Notes under the pieces: model-generated
Databases searched by the model: none
The model's input: the letters and a program-made list of their open reading frames with translations, nothing else
Told to the model about the DNA's origin: nothing
Shown here: in pieces, positions 40,092 through 50,527 of the stretch
Layout of the letters: each line of letters begins with the position of its first letter
Numbering within the stretch: the stretch's first letter is position 1
From: Martelella alba
GTDB lineage: Bacteria > Pseudomonadota > Alphaproteobacteria > Rhizobiales > Rhizobiaceae
Assembly: GCF_006516955.1 (NCBI RefSeq)
Contig: NZ_VHLG01000001.1
Location: forward strand, 620,001 to 684,000
Reading direction: 5' to 3'
Length of the DNA stretch: 64,000 nt
Translations under genes and position numbers: made by a program

Positions 40092-41078
40092 ATGAATGCG
40101 TGGCGCAAATCCGCCCTGCTTGGCATTGCCCTTTTGCTGTCGAATGCGATGACAGCGTCAGCCCAGACGGCGGGCAATGCTTTTGCGGACGAGGCCGCTG
40201 CAGCCCAGAGACAGGGGGAGCCGCTTGCCGGCCTCCTCTCCTCCAGTCCCGACGTGGCCGGGGCGCAATTGCGCAGTCTGGCCGAAGCGGCCCCTAATCG
40301 CTACGTGCTGCTGCTGCAGCAATTTCTGAGCGCTGAAGGCTTCTACAGTGGCACGGCCAGCACCATTCTTGACGTGCCGACGATTCGGGCGCTGTTCAGC
40401 TTCTGTGACCGCGCCGGCATAGGCGCTGCCTGCCTGAACGGTCCCCTCTTGCCCGCCACGGCTGAAGCACTCGGCAAGGCGATCGTCGCAGCACCGGGCC
40501 AGGCCGCATCCGCGTTGACAGGGATGACACCCGCTGCGCCAACGCGGAAAGAATCTGCCGAACCACCGCGCACCGAATCAATGTCGAGCCGCGCACCGGA
40601 AGATCCGGCGGCAGACTGGCTCGGCCAGTCGGGCAATCAGGATGGCATCACTTTCAAGGCCAGCCGACCGGACAAACAGGAAATCCGCTTTCATCTTAAC
40701 GGCACAGCCAGTCGAAGCGGCGTCGGCACGCTCTACCTTGCAGGCCGAACCGATAATCCCGCCCAAAAAGGCGAGACCTGGCAATTGCAAGCGAGAATCA
40801 CGCTTGATGACACCGATGGCCCGCAACGTTGGCTGATCACCCAGATGTCACTTTTCGACAAGAACGGACGCTTCATTGCACCGCTCGATCAGGACGCTTT
40901 CACCCTTTCACCCGGCAAACCATCTGCGGATATCGACCTCAAGGGCACAATCTCCCAGGAAAATGCCGCCTTCATCCGAACCATGATCGGCTTCTCCTAT
41001 GGCGAGGGAGAAGCAATCAATCTTGATTTCTCCATTCAGACACCGGGCATCGAAAAGACCGATGCTGCGGGCAATTAG
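40092..41078 (+). CDS. Exported protein of unknown function
   Basis: I do not recognise a named family. The start is the ATG at 40092 behind CCGGAGAAG, giving 328 aa. A signal peptide is clear (MNAWRKSALL, hydrophobic core GIALLL, cleavage near ASA-Q at 24). Residues about 70-135 (YVLLLQQFLSAEGFYSG to CLNGPLLPATAEALGKAI) look like a small helical repeat, vaguely like peptidoglycan-binding modules. A Pro/Glu/Ser-rich linker (about 160-200) leads to a beta-rich C-terminal domain (about 205-320). It is predicted periplasmic. It lies between tRNA genes and is a single-gene unit. Confidence 0.8.
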   Translation: MNAWRKSALLGIALLLSNAMTASAQTAGNAFADEAAAAQRQGEPLAGLLSSSPDVAGAQLRSLAEAAPNRYVLLLQQFLSAEGFYSGTASTILDVPTIRALFSFCDRAGIGAACLNGPLLPATAEALGKAIVAAPGQAASALTGMTPAAPTRKESAEPPRTESMSSRAPEDPAADWLGQSGNQDGITFKASRPDKQEIRFHLNGTASRSGVGTLYLAGRTDNPAQKGETWQLQARITLDDTDGPQRWLITQMSLFDKNGRFIAPLDQDAFTLSPGKPSADIDLKGTISQENAAFIRTMIGFSYGEGEAINLDFSIQTPGIEKTDAAGN

Positions 41079-41178
41079 TGGGCGAACAGCTTCACTTGTG
41101 CAAAAAAACTGAAAAAAAGCGCAAGGACCCTCTTGCGGTTTGTCTCGGTTCCGCATATTTCACCTCCACCAACGCGGC

Positions 41179-41254
41179 GGGCGATTAGCTCAGTTGGTAG
41201 AGCGCCTCGTTTACACCGAGGATGTCGGGAGTTCGAGCCTCTCATCGCCCACCA
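41179..41254 (+). tRNA. tRNA-Val (anticodon TAC)
   Basis: The 76-nt gene has acceptor GGGCGAT paired with ATCGCCC, D-arm TAGCTCAGTTGGTAGAG, anticodon TAC in a CCTCG-stem loop, a GAGTTCGAGCCTC T-arm and an encoded CCA. An A/T hairpin (ACCATTTTT with AAAAATGGT) follows at once and may act in termination. Confidence 0.97.
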
Positions 41255-41459
41255 TTTTTCTTCCAAAAAAAATGGTTTTCATTCCCCGCCTTTTATCTGG
41301 GCCTTCAGTGGTTTTATGCTGAAAGCAGGCCTCCAGGGGTTTCCTCGCGTCAATTTAATCGATTTTATCTATTGGTGCAGCAAGCGCTGCCAGCAATTCA
41401 ACATTGTGACAGCGCCGACATTGCCGTATTCTCGACAGAACATCGGGAGGAGGAAACTG

Positions 41460-41684
41460 ATGTCACGCTACCAATGTGCAGACTGCAATATGCAGCAGGA
41501 TACAGGTACCGTTTGCCGTCAATGTGGAAGCTACAACATGAAAGCGCTGGAACGGCATAACATTGCCGACAGTGATACACCGCCAGCTGCAGCAAACTCT
41601 TCACTGCAACAGAATCTGCCAATCTGGCTGTCACTGGCGGCCATTGTGAGCTTCACGACTTATATGCTGGTCTTTCATATGTAA
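41460..41684 (+). CDS. Small zinc-ribbon membrane protein, 74 aa
   Basis: The start is the ATG at 41460 (MSRYQCADCN) behind the strong GGGAGGAGGAAA, which fixes it over a longer upstream frame that runs through the tRNA. Two CxxC knuckles (Cys6/Cys9 and Cys19/Cys22) form a plausible zinc ribbon. A polar linker follows, then one C-terminal membrane segment (about residues 52-72, IWLSLAAIVSFTTYMLVF). The topology is tail-anchored with a cytoplasmic zinc ribbon. I know of no assigned function. It converges with the HlyU-family gene and shares its terminator. Confidence 0.78.
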   Translation: MSRYQCADCNMQQDTGTVCRQCGSYNMKALERHNIADSDTPPAAANSSLQQNLPIWLSLAAIVSFTTYMLVFHM

Positions 41685-41717
41685 AAGGCGAGAACCGCAG
41701 TCGCGGTCTCGCCTTAC
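41684..41717 (-). terminator. Hairpin between convergent genes, likely bidirectional terminator
   Basis: AAGGCGAG-A-ACCGC pairs with GCGGT-CTCGCCTT (13 bp with one bulge). On the minus strand it is followed by TTTTAC, fitting termination of the HlyU-family gene; it could also end the zinc-ribbon gene. Confidence 0.7.
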
Positions 41718-41800
41718 AAACATTCAGATTGGCCTGGCAGGGGTGCCCCATAGACCGGACACATATTCGGCAGCCACACTTCGTCGGCCGGATTGTACCG

Positions 41801-42127
41801 TCAGGCCGTGCGGTTTTTCTCGCCATCGGAAAACAGCGACCGGCCATTCTGCTCGACAATCTGCTTTCCCTTTTTCAGGCTCCATTCGATCGCCTCGTCC
41901 TGCGACGCGAACAGGTCAGCACGAATAAACGTGCGCACCAGCGTCTCGTCGCCGACTTCCTTTTCGATCCGCCCCTTCAGCCGATACTGCGTTCCCTCGC
42001 GCACCGGCTCGGCGAAGATAATGCAATCCTCGTGGACGATCGACTGTACCGCCTGATCATTTTCCTTGCCGCCGCTGCTGGCGCCACCGGAAAACATCGA
42101 GCCGAGTTTCGAGAAAAACGATGCCAT
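41801..42127 (-). CDS. HlyU family protein
   Basis: The start is the ATG at 42127 (MASFFSKLGS) with AAGGAG upstream, giving 108 aa. The central part (YRLKGRIEKEVGDETLVRTFIRADLFASQDEAIEWSL, split about residues 50-87) matches the HlyU family of small proteins. Vibrio HlyU is a different, ArsR-type regulator; the Pfam HlyU family carries this name by association, so transcription control should not be assumed. It is preceded by ilvA on the same strand (117-bp gap) and is probably an independent unit. Confidence 0.75.
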   Translation of the reverse strand: MASFFSKLGSMFSGGASSGGKENDQAVQSIVHEDCIIFAEPVREGTQYRLKGRIEKEVGDETLVRTFIRADLFASQDEAIEWSLKKGKQIVEQNGRSLFSDGEKNRTA

Positions 42128-42243
42128 GCCTTTACTCCTTTTATCTCTTACATATCCGATCACGTGCAGCCGCGCCAGCCCGGCAACGTCCAACAAAGCG
42201 CACGATCCCTTGTACGCTGCGTCGTTTCAAAGGACGCTCACAT

Positions 42244-43509
42244 CTAGATGATCAGATTCGCCAGCACCTCATTTTCAGTAATATCCTGATAGCGCAGCCC
42301 CGCTGCATCGATCTTGTCAAACAGGGCCGCGAAATTTTCAGCTCGTGTTGATTCGATGCCAATCAGGATCGAACCGAAATTGCGAGCAGACTTCTTCAAA
42401 TATTCGAACCGGGCAATATCATCCTCCGGCCCCAGCAGATTGAGGAAATCGCGCAAGGCACCGGGACGCTGCGGCAACCGGAGAATCAGATATTTCTTGA
42501 GCCCGGCATAGCGCATCGCCCGCTCCTTCACATCGGGCAGGCGTTCGAAATCAAAATTTCCGCCGGAGACAACGACCACAATCCGCCGTCCCGCCACCTG
42601 CCCCGCAGGCAGAAGCGACAATGCCGTCAGCGCGAGAGCACCGGCCGGTTCCAGCACCACGCCTTCGACATTCAGCATTTCGGTCATGGTGACGCAGATC
42701 GCATTTTCAGGCACGAGCATCACCTGATCCGGGGAAAACCGTTTCAGCGCAGCAAAATTGGCCTCACCGATACGGGCGACGGCCGCGCCATCAACGAAGT
42801 TGTCAACCTCCTCCAGCCCGACAATGGCACCGGCTTCCAGCGAACGCTTGAGGCTGGGCGCGCCCGAAGGCTCGCAGAACAGGAAATCCTCTTCTGGCAT
42901 CGTTTCCGAGAAATAGCCGGTGATACCGGCTGCAAGCCCGCCGCCGCCAACAGGAATGACGACGAGATCGGGTTTGCCGCCCTGTTCCGGCCAGAAATCC
43001 TCGATCTCGGCAGCGACCGTTGCCTGTCCCTCGATAATGTCGGCATCATCAAAAGGCGGCACCATGATACCGTTATGTTCCGTGACGAATCGACGTGCAG
43101 CGGCATAACAGACATCGAAAATATCGCCGACCAGCTCGATGCGGATATTATCGCCGCCAAAAGTACGGGTTTTGTCGATTTTTTGCTGTGGCGTCGTCAC
43201 CGGCATGAAGATGACACCCTTCACGCCGAAATGTCGGCAGCAATAGGCAAAGCCCTGGGCGTGATTCCCGGCAGACGCACATGCAAAAACTTTTGTTCCG
43301 CTCTCGCGCGTCATCGCCTTGCGCATAAAATTAAACGCGCCGCGAATCTTATAGGAACGAACCGGCGTCAGGTCCTCACGTTTCAGGTATATCTCGGCAC
43401 CAAAATGGTTGCTGAGGTGGGCGTTCAGCTGCAGTGGCGTCGGTTCCAAGATCGCCCTGAGCGCGTCCCTGGCGGCAATAACCTCGTTGCGCATTGTCGT
43501 CGTTCCCAT
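42244..43509 (-). CDS. ilvA: Threonine ammonia-lyase (biosynthetic)
   Basis: This PLP enzyme deaminates threonine to 2-oxobutanoate, the first step of isoleucine synthesis. The 421-aa product starts at the ATG at 43509. The PLP lysine lies in RSYKIRGAF (Lys54), the phosphate loop is VIPVGGGGLAAG, and the C-terminal 85 residues form a single ACT-like regulatory domain (KKYLILRLPQRPGALRDFL). It is shorter than E. coli IlvA, which has two ACT-like domains, but matches the rhizobial form. It is divergent from trkH with overlapping 5' regions (about 90 bp between starts). Confidence 0.93.
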   Translation of the reverse strand: MGTTTMRNEVIAARDALRAILEPTPLQLNAHLSNHFGAEIYLKREDLTPVRSYKIRGAFNFMRKAMTRESGTKVFACASAGNHAQGFAYCCRHFGVKGVIFMPVTTPQQKIDKTRTFGGDNIRIELVGDIFDVCYAAARRFVTEHNGIMVPPFDDADIIEGQATVAAEIEDFWPEQGGKPDLVVIPVGGGGLAAGITGYFSETMPEEDFLFCEPSGAPSLKRSLEAGAIVGLEEVDNFVDGAAVARIGEANFAALKRFSPDQVMLVPENAICVTMTEMLNVEGVVLEPAGALALTALSLLPAGQVAGRRIVVVVSGGNFDFERLPDVKERAMRYAGLKKYLILRLPQRPGALRDFLNLLGPEDDIARFEYLKKSARNFGSILIGIESTRAENFAALFDKIDAAGLRYQDITENEVLANLII

Positions 43510-43597
43510 TGAGTTTGTCGTCCCCTCCCGCTATGGCATAGCTTGGAGTAGCAACAAAGCCCGTTTGTCACGCCAGACTGGCCAGGGAAACGTCCAC

Positions 43598-45052
43598 TTG
43601 AACGCCACACTCTTCAGATCCGCCCTTTATATTGCGGCGATATGCGGCCTTTATCTGGCTGCAGCCATGTTCGTGCCGGCCATGGCCGACCTTTATTACG
43701 CGAGCCCGGACTGGCAGGTTTTTGCCATGTGCGGCTTCATGGTCGGCGGCATCAGTGCAGTGACCGCCGTTGCCATGCGCGGCAAGCCGCCGCCGTTTTC
43801 GCGGCGGCTCGGCTTTTTTCTGGTTAATCTGCTCTGGTGCGTATTCGCACTGGTCGGAGCCATCCCGCTCTATGTGGCGCATAAGGAACTGACCTTCGCC
43901 CAGGCGATCTTCGAATCGGTTTCGGCGATCACCACCACCGGCTCAACCGTGTTATCGGGGCTCGATCACACGCCGCCGGGTCTGTTGATCTGGCGTTCGC
44001 TGCTGCAATGGATGGGCGGCATCGGCATTGTCGCGCTCGGTCTTTTCATCCTGCCATTCCTCCGCATTGGCGGCATGGCCTTCTTCAAGATGGAATCATC
44101 GGATACGGGCGACAAGCCTTTCGCCCGCATGGCAAGTTTCACCCGCGCCTTCCTCGGCATTTATATCGGAATCACGGTTTTATGCGCGATCGCCTATGAC
44201 ATTGCCGGCATGTCGCATTTTGATGCGATAAACCACGCTTTCACCACTGTTGCGACGGGCGGATTTTCCACCCATGACGCATCATTCGGCTATTTCCATT
44301 CGCAAACGATCGACTGGATCGGCACGTTTTTCATGACGATCTGCAGCCTGCCCTTCTCGATCCTGATCCTGTTTGTCGTCCGTGGCCGGCTTGATTCGCT
44401 GCGCGATCCGCAGATCATGCTGTTCCTGCTCTATCTCGCAGGCGCCGCCATGCTGATCGCCATCTTCGTCACGCTTGAGGGGAAGATGCCATTCGGTGAG
44501 GCGCTGACGCAGAGCTTCTTCAGCGTCGCCTCGATCGTGTCGACGACAGGTTTCGCCGCTTCCGACTACACGGCATGGGGCAATTTCGTCATCATCGTCG
44601 TGCTTTTCCTCACATTCATGGGCGGCTGTTCAGGATCGACGGCCGGCGGCATCAAGTCCTATCGCTTTCTGATCATCTTCAACATGCTGCAGACCGGCAT
44701 GAAACGGCTGATCTATCCCAATGCGGTCTATTCGGTGCGCTATGGCAAGCTGACCGTCGATGCGGAAACCCAGCGCGCCGTGGCCATGTTCTTCTGCGCC
44801 TATATGCTGCTATGGGCCTTCGGCAGCATGATCATGGGCGCCATGGGCTATGATCTGGTCACGGCCACATCATCAGTGCTCACAGCGCTTTCAAATGTCG
44901 GCCCGGGGCTGGGCAATATCGTTGGCCCATCCGGCAATTTTTCGAGCTTCCACGATCCCGAGCTTTATCTCCTGTCACTTATGATGCTGCTTGGCCGTCT
45001 GGAAATCCTCACTGTCATGGTGATCCTGATGCCAATGTACTGGCGCGGCTGA
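43598..45052 (+). CDS. trkH: Trk-type potassium uptake channel subunit TrkH
   Basis: This inner-membrane potassium transporter works with cytoplasmic TrkA. The start is taken as TTG at 43598 (LNATLFRSAL), with AGGGAAA 7 bp upstream and alignment with the usual TrkH N-terminus; no suitable ATG exists. This gives 484 aa. Four pore-loop repeats with selectivity-filter glycines are visible: TTTGSTVLSG, TTVATGGFST, VSTTGFAASD and LSNVGPGLGN. A GCSGSTAGGIKSYR loop is also present. About ten transmembrane segments are seen. No trkA is in the window. Confidence 0.92.
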   Translation: MNATLFRSALYIAAICGLYLAAAMFVPAMADLYYASPDWQVFAMCGFMVGGISAVTAVAMRGKPPPFSRRLGFFLVNLLWCVFALVGAIPLYVAHKELTFAQAIFESVSAITTTGSTVLSGLDHTPPGLLIWRSLLQWMGGIGIVALGLFILPFLRIGGMAFFKMESSDTGDKPFARMASFTRAFLGIYIGITVLCAIAYDIAGMSHFDAINHAFTTVATGGFSTHDASFGYFHSQTIDWIGTFFMTICSLPFSILILFVVRGRLDSLRDPQIMLFLLYLAGAAMLIAIFVTLEGKMPFGEALTQSFFSVASIVSTTGFAASDYTAWGNFVIIVVLFLTFMGGCSGSTAGGIKSYRFLIIFNMLQTGMKRLIYPNAVYSVRYGKLTVDAETQRAVAMFFCAYMLLWAFGSMIMGAMGYDLVTATSSVLTALSNVGPGLGNIVGPSGNFSSFHDPELYLLSLMMLLGRLEILTVMVILMPMYWRG

Positions 45053-45182
45053 GAACTGTGGATTGAGACCATTTGCTGGCCCTAAAGGCCCGTCCGGGCG
45101 GGAATTTCCGTTCGCGTCCCGGGCGATCTTGGGCTATTGAAACGACAAACGAAGTGTAAACAAAGCGGGACCGCGGAACCTG

Positions 45183-47417
<2,235 letters not shown>

Positions 47418-47463
47418 AACCGACCTGGTCTGAAAAGGCACGATATAACAAGGAGACTGAACC

Positions 47464-47697
47464 ATGGCGATGACGGCTGGCGACATTGAAGACATGATCA
47501 AGGCGGGGATTCCCGGTGCAAAGGTCACCATCCGCGACCTTGCCGGCGACGGCGATCATTTCGCCGCAGAAGTCGTGGCCGAGGCTTTTCGCGGCAAGAC
47601 CCGCGTGCAGCAGCATCAGATGGTCTATGATGCGCTTCAGGGCAATATGGGCGATGTGCTGCACGCCCTTGCGCTCCAGACCTCCGCTCCGGCGTGA
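47464..47697 (+). CDS. bolA: BolA/IbaG family protein
   Basis: This small protein binds a [2Fe-2S] cluster with a CGFS-type glutaredoxin and takes part in iron and Fe-S control. The 77-aa product starts at the ATG at 47464 behind AAGGAGA. Conserved features are the ligand His in DHFAAEVVAEAF (an HF pair in the usual position) and the helix RVQQHQMVYDALQG with the invariant His. The matching monothiol glutaredoxin gene is 695 bp downstream, so the two partners are neighbours. It shares an operon with purL. Confidence 0.93.
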   Translation: MAMTAGDIEDMIKAGIPGAKVTIRDLAGDGDHFAAEVVAEAFRGKTRVQQHQMVYDALQGNMGDVLHALALQTSAPA

Positions 47698-47714
47698 ACT
47701 GCCGGCGTGAACTG
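47689..47714. repeat. Perfect 13-bp tandem duplication over the bolA stop codon
   Basis: CCGGCGTGAACTG is repeated head to tail at 47689-47701 and 47702-47714. The bolA TGA lies in the first copy and the second copy directly precedes the ATG of the next gene. Confidence 0.9.
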
Positions 47715-48272
47715 ATGGTGCAGCGGAAACTGTGTCCAATCGCAGCCTCCGCTGCCCTTCTCGCGGCGTTTTTCGTACAACCGGCTTCGGCAGAAACCAT
47801 CTGTCACGCCAATGATCGCTTTCGCGTCGCCGTTCAACCCAATCATGATACGCCTGGCGAACACTTTTCGGTCACGCCAGTCAGCCCAGAAACAAGGGGC
47901 TCACCCTGTCGATTTGCAGACGGCCGGAATGCCGTCATGATCGGATCGGACGATGAGCCTTTATGGTTCGCCCAGCTTGCTGGTGGCTTTCTCATCACAA
48001 CACGTTCGACCGGGCCTCAGGCGGATCTGGTGGTGTTTCAACTGACCGACGGACAAAAGATTCTCGACCGACCCGCCGACGATTTTTCGCTGGATGGCGA
48101 CATGCTCACCTTCTGGCAGCGCATGCGGCCGGCAAAACCGGATGAATGTCAGGCTCTGGAAGAGGAAGAAAAGGCGGGGCTTTCGATTGTCATCGAGACA
48201 CAAATCCGCTTTGATCTCGGCACGCTGGCCACTCTGGAGACCGGTGAACACCGCTGCGAAGCAGTGCAGTAA
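47715..48272 (+). CDS. Small exported protein of unknown function
   Basis: I do not recognise the family. The start is taken as the ATG at 47715 (MVQRKLCPIA), giving 185 aa; an in-frame GTG at 47694 overlaps the bolA stop and would add seven residues. A signal peptide is clear (hydrophobic AASAALLAAFFVQ, cleavage near ASA-E at about 26). Four cysteines in the mature part could pair. There is no lipobox. It lies between bolA and grxD, but nothing links its function to them except position. No strong ribosome-binding site precedes the ATG, so coupling to bolA is likely. Confidence 0.75.
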   Translation: MVQRKLCPIAASAALLAAFFVQPASAETICHANDRFRVAVQPNHDTPGEHFSVTPVSPETRGSPCRFADGRNAVMIGSDDEPLWFAQLAGGFLITTRSTGPQADLVVFQLTDGQKILDRPADDFSLDGDMLTFWQRMRPAKPDECQALEEEEKAGLSIVIETQIRFDLGTLATLETGEHRCEAVQ

Positions 48273-48391
48273 CATGACGAAAGCCACCATCATGCCCGCA
48301 CCTTCTTGCCCAAAAGACGGATGCGCCATATATAGTATTTAACAAATCTCAGGCCGGCGGGCCTTGAACCCGCTGTGAAAGGATCATTTTC

Positions 48392-48727
48392 ATGAGTGAT
48401 ATTCTTGACGCCATCAAGAGCGAAGTCGACAGCAATGACGTCGTGCTGTTCATGAAGGGAACGCCGCAGTTCCCGCAATGCGGCTTCTCCGGTCAGGTCG
48501 TTCAGATCCTCGACTATCTTGGCGTCGACTATAAAGGCATCAATGTGCTTGCCGATGGCGACCTGCGTCAGGGTATCAAGGATTTTTCCAACTGGCCGAC
48601 CATTCCGCAGCTCTATGTGAAGGGTGAATTCATCGGCGGTTGCGACATCGTGCGCGAAATGTTCCAGGCTGGCGAATTGCAGGAATTCATGGGATCCAAA
48701 GGCATCACGGTCAGCGGCGCTGCCTGA
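48392..48727 (+). CDS. grxD: Monothiol glutaredoxin, CGFS type (Grx4)
   Basis: This protein carries [2Fe-2S] clusters, alone or with BolA, and supplies Fe-S proteins. The 111-aa product starts at the ATG at 48392 behind GAAAGGA. The CGFS active site is at residues 30-33 in [12 protein letters not shown]. The glutathione-binding motif [19 protein letters not shown] is complete. It is followed by a GC-rich hairpin (48766-48795). Confidence 0.95.
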   Translation: MSDILDAIKSEVDSNDVVLFMKGTPQFPQCGFSGQVVQILDYLGVDYKGINVLADGDLRQGIKDFSNWPTIPQLYVKGEFIGGCDIVREMFQAGELQEFMGSKGITVSGAA

Positions 48728-48765
48728 GACCTGACCCCTTCTCAAACTGCAAGACCATGACCTGA

Positions 48766-48795
48766 CTGCCGCCTCGTTTTTCAACCTGGCGGCAG
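48766..48795 (+). terminator. Hairpin after grxD
   Basis: A perfect 8-bp stem (CTGCCGCC 48766-48773 with GGCGGCAG 48788-48795) with a 14-nt loop, followed by AACGTTATTT. The tail is only weakly T-rich, so termination may be partial. Confidence 0.5.
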
Positions 48796-48821
48796 AACGT
48801 TATTTCCGTTCCGGGAACGGC

Positions 48822-49030
48822 ATGGCTGATAAAGCCCTGTCACAAAAAGACGGCCATAAGGGCCGCAACAAGAAAATATCGGCCCCGGCATCCTCAGACA
48901 TCAGCCGGACGCCCGAGACTATTGAATGGCGTATCGGATGGATGCGCCGGGATGCGGTTCCTGGGGGGAGCCACCGGATCTATTGCAAAGAGATCAACAA
49001 AGGGCGCTGTGCCAAACAGCGCCTTGTTTT
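48822..49030 (+). ncRNA. Candidate small RNA or attenuator leader before the first MFS gene
   Basis: About 210 nt between grxD and the first MFS exporter, with several hairpins (CGGCC around 48851-48865, GGTTCC with GGAGCC near 48955-48972) and a good terminator at its end. An open frame runs through it into the MFS gene, but a terminator inside a coding region and the poor composition argue against translation. It may be a free sRNA or an attenuator controlling the exporter. The 5' end is a guess. Confidence 0.35.
49003..49030 (+). terminator. Rho-independent terminator 16 bp before the first MFS start
   Basis: GGCGCTGT (49003-49010) pairs with ACAGCGCC (49016-49023) over a GCCAA loop, followed by TTGTTTT. 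The GTG start of the exporter is at 49047. Confidence 0.75.
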
Positions 49031-49046
49031 GCCTTGGGATATTTCA

Positions 49047-50297
49047 GTGACTGACACGACACAAAGAATCTCGCCTGCTGCCCATCTGGCGCCCGGAAAA
49101 TGGGAACTGGTCGCCATGATGGCCATGCTGATGGCGCTCAATGCACTGGCCATCGACATCATGCTGCCCGGCCTGCAGCAGATCGGTGCCTCAATGGGGG
49201 TCGAGGATGAAAACAGCCGCCAGTTCATCGTCACCGCCTATGTTTTCGGCTTCGGCGTTGCACAGATCGCCTATGGACCGATTTCGGACCGCTTCGGCCG
49301 CAAGAAGCCGCTTCTTGTCGGCCTTGCCATCTATTTCATCGGCGCCGTGCTCTGCGTCTTCTCGCCAAGCTTCGGCATGCTGCTGGCCGTGCGCTTCTTC
49401 CAGGGCCTGGGCGCTGCGGCAACCCGCGTCATCTCGGTTTCGGTTGTCCGCGATCTGCATGGCGGCCGCGCCATGGCCGAAATCATGTCGCTGATCATGA
49501 TGGTCTTCATGATCGTGCCGATCATCGCCCCCTCGCTCGGCCAGGTCATCATGATTTTCGGCGAATGGCACCTGATCTTCTTCTTCCTTGGCGCAGCCGC
49601 CCTTATCAACATTGTCTGGATATCCCTTCGCCTGCCGGAAACGCAGCACCCGGAAGATGTGACCCCGCTGACGCCCAAGGCTGTCGGCCACAGCTTCTAT
49701 CTGGTTCTGTCAAACCGTACGGCGCTGTTCTACACGCTGGCGACCACTTTCATCATGGGCTGCATCTTCGGTTTCGTCACCTCGGCCCAGCAGGTCTTTG
49801 TCGAGGTCTTCGGTCTTGGCACGCTGTTCCCGCTGGCCTTTGCCGGCGTCGGCGTGGTCATGGCAACCTCTTCGCTGCTGAACTCCCGCATCGTCGGCAA
49901 GCTCGGCATGCGCCGTCTCTCCCACGCGGCGATGATCGGCTTTGCCGTCACCAACGGCATCTGGCTGGTACTCGATCTGATCTTCGGCGGAACCATGCCC
50001 TTCGCCCTGTTCTACATCATCTTCCTTGCCGCATGGTTCCAGTTCGGCTGGATCGGGGCGAACTTCAACTCGCTGGCAATGGAACCGCTCGGCCACGTCG
50101 CCGGTGCTGCCTCCTCCATTCTCGGCTTTGCCTCGACGGCGGGTTCGGCACTGCTGGGAAGCTTTATCGGCCTGTCTTACAACGGCACCACCACGCCGAT
50201 GATCACCGGCTTTTTCATCTTTGCCGTGATCGCGCTGGTGATGACGCTGATCGCCGAGAAGGGCAAACTGTTCCAACCGCATAACCAGCCGGTCTGA
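49047..50297 (+). CDS. Bcr/CflA-type MFS drug exporter, first copy
   Basis: This is a predicted proton-driven multidrug exporter with 12 TM segments. The start is taken as the GTG at 49047 (VTDTTQRISP) with GGGA upstream, giving 416 aa, because the upstream frame contains a terminator. The antiporter-type motif A between TM2 and TM3 is GPISDRFGRKKPLLVG, and TM1 has the family block LNALAIDIMLPGLQQIG. It is a clear paralogue of the gene at 50528-51772, with many identical blocks (VEDENSRQFIVTAYV, VVRDLHGGR/IVRDLYGGR). Substrates are unknown. Confidence 0.9.
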   Translation: MTDTTQRISPAAHLAPGKWELVAMMAMLMALNALAIDIMLPGLQQIGASMGVEDENSRQFIVTAYVFGFGVAQIAYGPISDRFGRKKPLLVGLAIYFIGAVLCVFSPSFGMLLAVRFFQGLGAAATRVISVSVVRDLHGGRAMAEIMSLIMMVFMIVPIIAPSLGQVIMIFGEWHLIFFFLGAAALINIVWISLRLPETQHPEDVTPLTPKAVGHSFYLVLSNRTALFYTLATTFIMGCIFGFVTSAQQVFVEVFGLGTLFPLAFAGVGVVMATSSLLNSRIVGKLGMRRLSHAAMIGFAVTNGIWLVLDLIFGGTMPFALFYIIFLAAWFQFGWIGANFNSLAMEPLGHVAGAASSILGFASTAGSALLGSFIGLSYNGTTTPMITGFFIFAVIALVMTLIAEKGKLFQPHNQPV

Positions 50298-50382
50298 GAC
50301 CGGTTCCGGCCGGCTGGCGGCGATAGTTGAACTCCGTCAATTCCGCTGCCGATGGCGAGGCTTCAGAGATATAAAACAACCC

Positions 50383-50418
50383 GCTACCGGCCGCTATCAC
50401 AACGGCCGGTAGCTTTTT
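50383..50418 (+). terminator. Strong rho-independent terminator between the MFS paralogues
   Basis: A perfect 11-bp stem GCTACCGGCCG with CGGCCGGTAGC, 9-nt loop, then TTTTT. It separates the two exporter genes, so the second probably has its own promoter in 50420-50500. Confidence 0.93.
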
Positions 50419-50527
50419 CAGCGGATATAATATGCTATGAAGAGGCACCGGATGCGCGGCACTGCCCCATTTACCGGTCCCCCTTCACCCCGGAGGCGCG
50501 ATTGCGTGCCTTCTCCAGGAATGAGCC

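Noticed and set aside
48822-49046. N-terminal 75-codon extension of the first MFS exporter
   Set aside because: It contains a strong terminator hairpin and lacks similarity to the paralogue's N-terminus.
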